Assembly: GCF_030160455.1 (NCBI RefSeq)
Contig: NZ_BSOJ01000006.1
Coordinates: forward strand, 423,999-487,998
Source of the DNA: Limnobacter litoralis
Lineage (GTDB): Bacteria; Pseudomonadota; Gammaproteobacteria; Burkholderiales; Burkholderiaceae_B
Length of the DNA stretch: 64,000 nt
Reading direction: 5' to 3'
Part shown: positions 19,474 through 26,868 of the stretch, piece by piece
Numbering within the stretch: position 1 is the stretch's first letter
Layout of the letters: each line of letters starts with the position of its first letter
Program-made: the position numbers and the translations under genes
The notes under the pieces: model-generated
What the model was told of the DNA's origin: nothing
Seen by the model: only the letters and a program-made list of their open reading frames with translations
Databases searched by the model: none

Positions 19474-21068
19474 CGGTACAAAGCCCGAATGTCGTCGCTC
19501 TGGATGAGTTGCCCATTGCGCGTGGTGAATTTGCGCGCACTGGCGAAGTGGAAACTCAATCGGCTGGCCCAATCGGTGTCGTCCAGCAAACGGGCATCGG
19601 CATCGGCGTAACCTGGCTCATCCGGGTTTTTCAGGTAGCGGTCCATCCAGGCCAAGGTGTAATGCAAAATCATGGGCTTGGCCCAGCCGCCCACACAGGC
19701 GTTGTTCTCGATCTTCGGGCACCAAGAGCTGGCGGGCAAACCAAAACCAGGCGAGTAATCCAGGTGCGTGGTGCCTGCAATCGTGATCTGCATCACTGGC
19801 ACGTTGGCGGCACTCCACTGATTGAAAGCTGCAAGATGCTCTTCACGCGGTGGCTTTCGGACAAAGGGCACCGGCGTGAAGCCATATTCAGATGAAAAGC
19901 CCAGGGCTGGAACTCTTGCGCTCACTGGGGGCGCATCGGTAGGGGCGGTCAAAGGGTTGGATGGCAATGCGCCAGCGCTACCCGAGCCCGCCAGGCTGGT
20001 CAGTGTGGCCGCGTTGGGCGTTTCACGCGAACCCAACGCATCCCAAGCCACAATCACTTTGACCGGGTTTTTCTTGGTCAGCAGCCCGGGCCAGGGTTTG
20101 CTGTCGGGCGCGTCGTAGCTTTGCACCCAGGTCACACCGCCTGCACCGTAGGAATGCCCAGCCAAGCCAATCCGGTTGGCATCCAGACTGTCGTAGAACG
20201 GGTTGAAGCTTGCCGTTTTGGTGGGGTAGGTGCCCGCGCATTGGGCTTGATGCGGGTAGGGCTTGTTGGGGCTGGACAATAAAAAGTCGATGTCGTTGAC
20301 CAGACCTTGAAAAAATACAGCGCCGTTGAGGTTGCCACCCTGCTCACCAGTGGGGGTGGCGGCATCAGACTGACCTTGCCCGCGCGGGTCGCTGGTCAGC
20401 ACCATATAACCATCGCGAACCAGCGCCTGAACGGCCCACCAATACAGTTGTTCACTGGCCTGCACCGACCCGTTTTTCACGACAATCGCGGGCAGCTTTT
20501 TGTTGCCCGCATTGCGTGGCCGCCACACATGCCCGGAAATGCGCGCGCAGCCCTGGTCGTAATACACCACGGGCACCACTTCAGCCTCTTTCTGGTAGAA
20601 GGTGTTGCCATCGGGCCCGTCTACGCCAGGGTAGCGAAACGGGTCACCCACGCAAGGACCAAAACCAGCGGCGCACAGCGGGGTGACCCCCGTGTTGCCA
20701 TACGCAGGCGGCAAATTCCAGCTGGGGTCGTTGATTGAGCGTTCAAGCGAGGCCTGCAGATTGGCTGCGTTTTGGGCCTGTAAGCGCTGTTGAAAAGCGG
20801 GGTTCAGCTGTTCCTGCGTGGCTTCAAAGGTGTGTGCAACGTTGGTTTGCTCACATTGTGCAAACAGGGTCGAAGGGAAAGTTGCGTCGTCACAACTCAA
20901 ATCCAGTTTCAAATTTGGATTGCTGGTTGTTACTTCGGAACTGCTGACCGATGCGCCACTGGGCGAGACGGCATTGGCAGAGTTCGAGTCATTCTGGCTG
21001 TTACAGGCGCTCAGCAGCAGGCTGGCCGCTGCCAGAGCGGTTAAAAGTGGGTGGGGATTGGCGCGCAT
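19470..21068 (-). CDS. Lipoprotein of the alpha/beta hydrolase fold
   Basis: The 532-residue product starts with a lipoprotein signal ending LLSAC, which places the lipidated Cys at residue 22. A Ser/Asn-rich linker follows, then a large alpha/beta hydrolase. The nucleophile elbow is GLAGHSYGAGG, and a Gly-rich DPRGQGQSD stretch fits the oxyanion region. A late GTTHLDYSPG is a candidate for the catalytic His. The substrate is unknown; esterase or peptidase are both possible. It would sit in the outer or inner membrane facing the periplasm. The mature N-terminal 120 residues lack a known domain. It is a single gene, tail to tail with the four-helix membrane protein. Confidence 0.8.
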   Translation of the reverse strand: MRANPHPLLTALAAASLLLSACNSQNDSNSANAVSPSGASVSSSEVTTSNPNLKLDLSCDDATFPSTLFAQCEQTNVAHTFEATQEQLNPAFQQRLQAQNAANLQASLERSINDPSWNLPPAYGNTGVTPLCAAGFGPCVGDPFRYPGVDGPDGNTFYQKEAEVVPVVYYDQGCARISGHVWRPRNAGNKKLPAIVVKNGSVQASEQLYWWAVQALVRDGYMVLTSDPRGQGQSDAATPTGEQGGNLNGAVFFQGLVNDIDFLLSSPNKPYPHQAQCAGTYPTKTASFNPFYDSLDANRIGLAGHSYGAGGVTWVQSYDAPDSKPWPGLLTKKNPVKVIVAWDALGSRETPNAATLTSLAGSGSAGALPSNPLTAPTDAPPVSARVPALGFSSEYGFTPVPFVRKPPREEHLAAFNQWSAANVPVMQITIAGTTHLDYSPGFGLPASSWCPKIENNACVGGWAKPMILHYTLAWMDRYLKNPDEPGYADADARLLDDTDWASRLSFHFASARKFTTRNGQLIQSDDIRALYR

Positions 21069-21125
21069 TGCTTCACTTCGGAGGGTGTTAATTAGAAGTG
21101 TTACTTCGCGCGCTTCAAATAGGAT

Positions 21126-21296
21126 TCACATTTTGAACATTGAGAGGCCAATCGCTTTTTGCGCCATGGCCTGAAGCGCGTGGGCCAGCAAGTGAAAAGC
21201 CCATTTCAGCAGCGTAATTCCCATTTGCTGGACCGAAACAGCGGGTCTGCCCAAAAACCGCATGATGCTCGACAGGATGCCCGTCAGCTCATACAC
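21126..21296 (-). CDS. Possible small or remnant gene in the gap 21069-21373
   Basis: The 305-base gap has one minus-strand frame that looks coding: 70 codons without a stop (21335 to 21126), using codons like those of neighbouring genes. A GTG at 21296 would give 56 residues starting VYELTGILSS, amphipathic and rich in Leu, Ala and Met. There is no convincing ribosome binding site. It could be a small protein or the C-terminal remnant of a decayed gene. A separate short frame begins at the ATG near 21371 and ends in the same place in another phase, which fits an old frameshift. No other feature was seen in the gap. Confidence 0.3.
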   Translation of the reverse strand: MYELTGILSSIMRFLGRPAVSVQQMGITLLKWAFHLLAHALQAMAQKAIGLSMFKM

Positions 21297-21373
21297 GGAT
21301 GACTTGAAAATGATGACATGGCGAATTCGAACACTTCAGTGGGTGTTAAGACTTGATTTTGGTTTTGCATAGC

Positions 21374-21862
21374 TTATTCAGGAGAGCATTTGACGAAGGG
21401 CATAACACCTGGAATGGTTGTTTCTTCAATGTGGGCCAATTCGCATTTCAGGCTAATCAAGCCGTTGGGCGTGTTGGCGTCAGAAGACGGATCGAAGTCG
21501 GATTTGGTTTGATCCCAAATCAACACGGCTTTGCCTTCGTAAACAAGTTCCAACCTTTGATCGATAAGGGTTGCGCTGGCGAATAGGTCGGGTTGAAGAA
21601 ACGTTCGATTTTTAACGGAAGGGAGCGAGAAATTCCCGTTTTTGTCCGTCTCTGTTTGATCTCGTAATTGGCCACCTGGCAGACCATTGTTGAGGATTCG
21701 TCGCTTGATGGTGATTCCCCCCAACGGCTTTCCGTTCAACACAATTCGCCCTTGCACTGGGGAGCAGTAGTAGTTTTCCTTGAAGAACATGAAAGCCTCG
21801 GCTGCGGGGTGGTGGCTAATTGCGGCAAGCAGTACGACAGGTACAAGGTAACGCGCGCGCAT
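21374..21862 (-). CDS. Secreted protein, DUF6795-like beta-sandwich
   Basis: A 162-residue exported protein: a signal peptide (residues 1-23, ending AEA), then a CSPVQGRIVLNGKPLGG stretch and a TDKNGNFSLPS stretch. These resemble carboxypeptidase-regulatory or DUF6795 type beta-sandwich domains, in which a short modification is built on a core fold. Two cysteines remain in the mature part and one near the C-terminus. The function is unknown. It stands alone between a gap and the divergent glutathione peroxidase gene. Confidence 0.6.
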   Translation of the reverse strand: MRARYLVPVVLLAAISHHPAAEAFMFFKENYYCSPVQGRIVLNGKPLGGITIKRRILNNGLPGGQLRDQTETDKNGNFSLPSVKNRTFLQPDLFASATLIDQRLELVYEGKAVLIWDQTKSDFDPSSDANTPNGLISLKCELAHIEETTIPGVMPFVKCSPE

Positions 21863-21994
21863 GTGGGTTGATTCAGTGCTAAACCCTGAAGTGTAGGGCA
21901 GCGTATGGCGCTGGGCAAAAAGTGGCTTGGGGCATGCCTAAATCGGGTTATCGTGCAGTTAGAATCAAGGCTTCAGCAGTAGGAGGATGCAGCT

Positions 21995-22552
21995 ATGAAG
22001 TGGTCGATTACCCCGGTTTTGAGCGTGTTGTGCATGGCGTTCGTTGGGCCTGTTTGGGCTGCGCAGCAAGCCCCTTCAGCCCCAGTGTTGGTGGGCCAAT
22101 ACAAGCGACTTCAAGACGATGCCCCTGTTGATCTGAAAAGCTATGCAGGCAAGGTGGTGTTGGTGGTCAACACGGCCAGCAAGTGCGGTTTTACCAATCA
22201 GTACGACGATCTCGAGAAGCTGTACGCCAAGTACAAAGCCAAGGGCTTGGTGGTGTTGGGTTTTCCGTCGACCTCATTCCGTCAGGAATACAGCGACAAC
22301 GCCAAAATTGCAGATTTCTGCAAGAACACGTACGGCATCAAATTTCCAATGTTCGCCAACATGGAAGTGGTAGGGCCCAATGCCGCGCCCCTGTTCAAGG
22401 CGCTGCAAAAAGCCACGGGGCAAACTGTTCAGTGGAACTTCAACAAGTACCTGATCAGCAAAGACGAAACCCGCATCAAATACTTCCCGTCTGAGGTGCC
22501 GCCCTTGGGGAGTCCACTGGAAGACTTGATCGTCGAAGAGCTGAAGCGCTAG
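21995..22552 (+). CDS. Periplasmic glutathione peroxidase family protein
   Basis: A thiol peroxidase of 185 residues that reduces hydroperoxides. A Sec signal peptide (cleavage about after VWA, residue 22) places it in the periplasm, unlike cytosolic BtuE-type members. The catalytic Cys is in NTASKCGFT, and the Trp-Asn pair of the active site is in WNFNKYL. The usual NQFGxQEP loop is changed to STSFRQEYSDN, so the catalytic Gln must come from FRQE or is lost. Because glutathione is scarce in the periplasm, thioredoxin-like partners are more likely, which is inference. It converges on the five-haem cytochrome gene. Confidence 0.88.
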   Translation: MKWSITPVLSVLCMAFVGPVWAAQQAPSAPVLVGQYKRLQDDAPVDLKSYAGKVVLVVNTASKCGFTNQYDDLEKLYAKYKAKGLVVLGFPSTSFRQEYSDNAKIADFCKNTYGIKFPMFANMEVVGPNAAPLFKALQKATGQTVQWNFNKYLISKDETRIKYFPSEVPPLGSPLEDLIVEELKR

Positions 22553-22567
22553 GCACCGCCTGTTTGT

Positions 22568-24445
22568 TCAACGTCCTCTCAGTGCGTTGACCTCATGGGG
22601 CTTTACCCGCGTGCCAGCGTTGCCCCAGGTGTTACGCACGTAGGTCAGCACATTGGCGATCTCGTCGTCGTTCAGCACCAAACTGTAGGGCGGCATGCCG
22701 TAGGGTTGTAGATTGCCCACTGTGCTGGGGGCAAATCCGCCGTACAGCACCATGTTGACCATGTTCACCGCCGTGTCTGCGTTCTGTGGCGTGCTGTATC
22801 GCAAGCTGGGGTAGGCGCTGGCTTGGCCCCTGCCGTCCTTTTGATGGCAAGTGGCGCAGTGTGCGTTGTAGATCGCTTGGCCCTGGGCCATGCCAAAGGC
22901 TGTGTCAGGCAGGGCTTTTAAAGTGGCATCGTCGCTTGCTGTGGCTTTAACGCCCGGGTTTTGTAGATAAACCACCATGGCTTGCAAATCCGCTTGGCGA
23001 AGGTGTTGCAGACTGTGAGCAACCACGTCGGCCATGGGGCCGTACACGGCTTTGTCGGAATTGGCTCCGGTTTGCAGCAGGTGCAGCCATTCCTCACTGG
23101 TTTGCTGTTGCATGGCGCGGGCTGTGAGTGGTGGCGCATACCAACCGAGCCCCGGCACCAGCCCGCCTGCCAGTTGCAAGGGTTCAGCCTGACCCGCCAA
23201 GGTGTCATAACTGCTGTGGCACACCGCACAGTGGCCCAGGCCCTGCACCAAGTAGGCTCCGCGATTCCAGGCGGCACCTCGTTGTGCGTTGGGTGTGAAT
23301 TCTCCGGGATTGAACCACGCCCAACGCCACACGGCCAGCAGGGGGCGATAGTTGAACGGAAAGCGCATGTCCGCTTCAGGTGTCGGTTTGTCGACAGCAG
23401 TTTGAGCCTGCAGGTAATCAAACAAGGCATCGGTGTCTGCCCGTGTCAGCTTGGTGTAGCTGGTGTACGGAAATGCCGGGTAAAGCAGGTGCCCGTCTCT
23501 GGATTTGCCATGGTGCATGGCTTGCCAAAAATCGGCTTTTGTCCAGCGGCCCAGGCCATGGGTTTTGCTCGGCGTCAGGTTGCTGCTGTACACGGTGCCG
23601 TAGGGGGTTTCAATGGGTACGCCACCGGCGAAAGGCTTGGACGCCTGGGCGGTGTGGCAGGCGGCACAATTGCCGGCCTTGGCCAGGTATTCGCCGGGCA
23701 TGTTTGCCCCGGCGGTTGCTTTGGGCACCTGGGTTGGCTTTAACGAGCCACACTCCATGGGCAATGGGCTGTCCGATGGCGGCTCGGGTTGTGCCTGGTC
23801 GGCCACGGTCTGGCTGGCCAGCCAGCTGGCAATGGCATTCCACTCCGTATTGCCCAGTTTTTGAACGATGTGGGCCATGCAATCGGGCTCTTGCGCTTTG
23901 CGTTTGCCAGAGCGCCATGAACCGATTTGAGCGTTCAGATAGTCTTTGGGCATGCCCGCAAGTCCGGGTATGGCCGGTAGCCTGCCCGTCAGGTTTTGAC
24001 CATGGCAAGCGCTGCAGGCAGGAATTTCTTGATTGGGAAGGCCGTGCTTGACGATGCGTTCACCCAAGGCCAGTTCAGCCGCCGTGGCTGTGCCCGGCAC
24101 GGGTGGCGCATAGGGCGGGTGTTGGTCGGCAAAGTAGTCGGCAATGGCGTGCATGTAGTCGCCCGACATGCCGCTGACCATGTGTTGCATCAGCGGGTAT
24201 TGCCGGCGGCCTTCCTTGAAGTTCAGCAGTTGGTTGTACAGGTAACCCGCCGGTTTGCCGGCGATGCGCGGAAAGTAGCCGTCGCGGGTGGCTTTGCCCT
24301 GTGCGCCATGGCAAGTGGTGCAGGCCTGCAGTTTGTCATCCAGCGGGCTTTTTGCGGTGGTTTGGGCATGGGCAGTGTTGCTGAGTGCAGCACACACCCA
24401 CAGGGCCAACATCACTTCAAACGGATTGGGCAATTTGAATTTCAT
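22568..24445 (-). CDS. Five-haem cytochrome c: c4-like half fused to an alcohol-dehydrogenase-type cytochrome half
   Basis: The 625-residue protein has a Sec signal (residues 1-27, ending AHA) and five haem c sites: CTTCH at 42-46, CSACH at 144-148, CAACH at 260-264, CAVCH at 406-410 and CATCH at 530-534. The first two sit in a di-haem c4-like region. The last three form a tri-haem part like the cytochrome subunits of membrane alcohol or aldehyde dehydrogenases. No catalytic dehydrogenase subunit is nearby. The protein would carry electrons in the periplasm towards the respiratory chain. The ATG at 24445 is chosen because the signal peptide starts there. A TTG 11 codons upstream is the alternative. 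Confidence 0.85.
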   Translation of the reverse strand: MKFKLPNPFEVMLALWVCAALSNTAHAQTTAKSPLDDKLQACTTCHGAQGKATRDGYFPRIAGKPAGYLYNQLLNFKEGRRQYPLMQHMVSGMSGDYMHAIADYFADQHPPYAPPVPGTATAAELALGERIVKHGLPNQEIPACSACHGQNLTGRLPAIPGLAGMPKDYLNAQIGSWRSGKRKAQEPDCMAHIVQKLGNTEWNAIASWLASQTVADQAQPEPPSDSPLPMECGSLKPTQVPKATAGANMPGEYLAKAGNCAACHTAQASKPFAGGVPIETPYGTVYSSNLTPSKTHGLGRWTKADFWQAMHHGKSRDGHLLYPAFPYTSYTKLTRADTDALFDYLQAQTAVDKPTPEADMRFPFNYRPLLAVWRWAWFNPGEFTPNAQRGAAWNRGAYLVQGLGHCAVCHSSYDTLAGQAEPLQLAGGLVPGLGWYAPPLTARAMQQQTSEEWLHLLQTGANSDKAVYGPMADVVAHSLQHLRQADLQAMVVYLQNPGVKATASDDATLKALPDTAFGMAQGQAIYNAHCATCHQKDGRGQASAYPSLRYSTPQNADTAVNMVNMVLYGGFAPSTVGNLQPYGMPPYSLVLNDDEIANVLTYVRNTWGNAGTRVKPHEVNALRGR

Positions 24446-24556
24446 GCAACAAAGGCGGGTGCTTGAGGTTGAGGCCAAGCTTCAAGTTATCACATCTGCC
24501 GACAGTTGATTTTGTTACAATGGCCCATAGAGTATTTGGGCGGGTGTGGTTTCGCT

Positions 24557-24901
24557 ATGCGTGCATTTGTGCGATGGATCGCTGTCGGTGCCTTGTTGTG
24601 GCTGGCTCTGCCTGCGCACGCCGAATCGCTTCGCTGCACCAAGGGCAGCGCCACGGAAGGAGACTCGCGCGTTTCTGTGCTCTACAAATGTGGCGAACCC
24701 GCTTTTAAAGACAGTGCCTGCGACGATGTGTATTATTCAGGCAGCTATCAGCCTGTGCCCGACGCCATTGGTCGGGCCTATGTGCCTTGCTTTCCGGTCG
24801 AAACCTGGATTTACAACAGGGGGGAGGGCAATCTCGTGGCCACAGTGAAGTTCAGGTCCGGCAAAGTCACCTCCATTCAATACAGTCAAAGCCCCGGGTA
24901 A
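24557..24901 (+). CDS. DUF2845 family secreted protein
   Basis: A 114-residue exported protein: a signal peptide of about 23 residues (ending AHA), then a compact cysteine-containing domain with LRCTKGSATEGDS, YKCGEPAFKDS and a C-terminal WIYNRGEGNLVATVKF strand, as in DUF2845 proteins. Its role is unknown. Four cysteines in the mature part could form two disulfides. The ATG at 24557 is chosen because it begins the signal peptide. The kinase gene starts three bases after its stop, in the same frame, so the two may be translationally coupled. Confidence 0.75.
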   Translation: MRAFVRWIAVGALLWLALPAHAESLRCTKGSATEGDSRVSVLYKCGEPAFKDSACDDVYYSGSYQPVPDAIGRAYVPCFPVETWIYNRGEGNLVATVKFRSGKVTSIQYSQSPG

Positions 24902-24904
24902 AAC

Positions 24905-26059
24905 TTGTCAAACACACTCGCGCGCCGGTTTCGCCATTTTCGCGTTCTCTATCTTCGTGAGTGGGGTGCGGCCTTTCAGCGCTCGGCATTTTTACAGACT
25001 GTGGTGTTCTCGCTGGCGCTTGCATTGGCCACGGCCTGTGTTGAGTTTTTTTTGCTCGACCTCAGCCCGCTGACTTCCATTTTGCTGTTTTTGGTGTTGG
25101 TGGTGGCTGCAGCCTACTTTGCCTCGCCCAAGGTGTCTTTTTTCATCGCGGTGGTGTCGTTTTGTGTGGTCCACTATTTGGTGGTTGAGCCGCGCTATTC
25201 CCTGCACGTGAACGATTGGCAATCGCTCAGTGTGCTTGTGTCTTACTTGCTGGTGTCCATGCTGGTGAATTCACTGGTGTATCGCCTGAATCAGAAGACG
25301 CGAGAGGCCATCGCCGCCATGCGTCAGTTGCGCCAGGAAAGGGACGACGAAATTCGCAGCCGCCTGCTGGCCTCGTTTTCTCATGACATGCGCACGCCTT
25401 TGACGGCCATTCTTGCGGCATCCACCGCCTTGAGCGAGCAATTTGAACGGTTGAACGACGCGGATCGGCGCGCCTTGGTCGAGTCAATTGAGTCAGAGGC
25501 CTTTCACTTGGTGTCGTCCTCTGAAAACATTCTCGCCCTGATTGCGCTTCGCAATTTGCCCGCACTGCCCAAGCCGCTGGGTTGGCAGGCGCCTCAGGAG
25601 TTGGTGGAGCAGGTGGTGCGCCGTTATCGCCTGCGCCGCCTGAAAACCGCGATTGTGGCCGATTGTCAGCAGGACGTGGGTTTGATCCGCGCCGACGTGG
25701 GCAGCGTGACACAGGCTTTGAGCAATCTGCTGGACAACGCTTTTGCTGTGCACAAAAAACCCACGCCGATTGTGGTTGAAATTCGCCAAACGCAGGAGGC
25801 AGGGCGCATGTGGGTGGATTTGGCCGTGCTGGACGAAGGGCCGGGCTTTCCTGACAATTTTTCACCGCGCAACCTGAAAATGTTTGAGCACATTCGCCCG
25901 GGTTATCACCGCGGGTTTGGTTTGGGGCTACCCATTATTCAAACCATCATGGACTTGCACGGCGGGCAGCTGCGCTGCATAAACCGGCCAGAGGGCGGGG
26001 CGCGGGTGGTGTTGCGTTTTGAGGCTTTTGAACCGGAGTTGGGGGAGCACCTTGTCTGA
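24905..26059 (+). CDS. Sensor histidine kinase with KdpD-like (DUF4118) membrane region
   Basis: The 384-residue kinase corresponds to the C-terminal half of KdpD. It has four membrane helices of the DUF4118 type (about residues 30-125), a coiled linker, phospho-acceptor His160 in SFSHDMRTPL, and an ATPase domain with SNLLDNAF and GFGLGLPI. The cytosolic KdpD sensor and UspA domains of true KdpD are absent, so potassium sensing cannot be assumed. The first possible start is TTG at 24905, because the preceding in-frame codon but one is the stop of DUF2845. The regulator gene overlaps its end by eight bases. The TRAP-type permease downstream may be the target. Confidence 0.82.
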   Translation: MSNTLARRFRHFRVLYLREWGAAFQRSAFLQTVVFSLALALATACVEFFLLDLSPLTSILLFLVLVVAAAYFASPKVSFFIAVVSFCVVHYLVVEPRYSLHVNDWQSLSVLVSYLLVSMLVNSLVYRLNQKTREAIAAMRQLRQERDDEIRSRLLASFSHDMRTPLTAILAASTALSEQFERLNDADRRALVESIESEAFHLVSSSENILALIALRNLPALPKPLGWQAPQELVEQVVRRYRLRRLKTAIVADCQQDVGLIRADVGSVTQALSNLLDNAFAVHKKPTPIVVEIRQTQEAGRMWVDLAVLDEGPGFPDNFSPRNLKMFEHIRPGYHRGFGLGLPIIQTIMDLHGGQLRCINRPEGGARVVLRFEAFEPELGEHLV

Positions 26060-26741
26060 GCTGGATGTTTTGCTGGTTGAGGACGACGAGGCCATTGCAG
26101 GCCTGATCGAACGGGCCTTGATGGTGGAAGGCTACAGGGTGGCCTGCGAAACCACGTTGGCGGGGGCCTGGATGGCCTTGGGCAAGCAGTCGCCCGGTTT
26201 GGTGCTGCTGGACCTGAACTTGCCGGACGGCGACGGCATTGAATGGCTCAGCCGTTTTCGGGTGGCGCATTCAGCCCCCGTAATCGTGCTGTCTGCCCGG
26301 TCGCAAGAGCATGACAAGGTGAATGCCTTGAACAACGGCGCCGATGATTACCTTTGCAAACCGTTTGGCCTGCCCGAATTGCTGGCGCGGCTGCGGGCCA
26401 CTTTGCGACGTTACCAGCCACACGCCAGTGCGGGGGGCAAGCTGTTTTGTGATTCGGTCGTGATTGACCTTCAACAAGGATTGATCACGCGTGACGGGCA
26501 AAAGGTGCACCTGACTGCCAAAGAATTTCAGGTGCTGTACGTGCTGGCCAGCTCGCCGGGCAAGCTGGTTCGCCAGCGTGAGCTGCTTCAGTCGGTGTGG
26601 GGCCCCGAGTACGTCAACGACACCCACTACCTTCGAATCCTGATGAGCAAGCTGCGGGTGAAGCTGGAACGAAACCCGTCCGAGCCCGTCATGCTGCTGA
26701 CGGAACCCGGTGTTGGCTACCGTCTGAACGCCTCTTTTTAG
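26052..26741 (+). CDS. KdpE-like response regulator (OmpR family)
   Basis: A 229-residue regulator with receiver domain (VLLVEDDEA at the N-terminus, phospho-acceptor Asp54 in LVLLDLNLPDGDG, Lys in LCKPFG) and an OmpR winged helix (LTAKEFQVLYVLA, and the final EPGVGYRL). The start is TTG at 26052, with GGGGGAG four bases upstream. It overlaps the kinase stop codon, so translation is coupled. An inverted repeat at 26802-26836, between this gene and the permease, is a candidate binding site. Confidence 0.85.
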   Translation: MSELDVLLVEDDEAIAGLIERALMVEGYRVACETTLAGAWMALGKQSPGLVLLDLNLPDGDGIEWLSRFRVAHSAPVIVLSARSQEHDKVNALNNGADDYLCKPFGLPELLARLRATLRRYQPHASAGGKLFCDSVVIDLQQGLITRDGQKVHLTAKEFQVLYVLASSPGKLVRQRELLQSVWGPEYVNDTHYLRILMSKLRVKLERNPSEPVMLLTEPGVGYRLNASF

Positions 26742-26801
26742 AGTGCATCCTCCGATTCCACCCGCCTGACCCCGCTGGATTTTTACGCGTTCTTTACACG
26801 C

Positions 26802-26836
26802 TTTGTGATTACATTGCTTCCCAAAATAATCACAAA
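26802..26836. promoter_or_regulatory. Perfect 10-bp inverted repeat upstream of the TRAP-type permease
   Basis: TTTGTGATTA (26802-26811) and TAATCACAAA (26827-26836) are exact reverse complements with 15 bases between. They lie 33 bases before the permease start, in an AT-rich stretch after the regulator gene. Both an operator for the neighbouring regulator and an RNA hairpin in the leader are possible. Confidence 0.45.
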
Positions 26837-26868
26837 TTCATAACAATCCAAATTGCGTGGGGAAATCC

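Noticed and set aside
24905..26741. Potassium-sensing KdpDE
   Set aside because: The kinase lacks the cytosolic KdpD sensor and UspA domains, and no kdpFABC genes are present; only the membrane region is KdpD-like.
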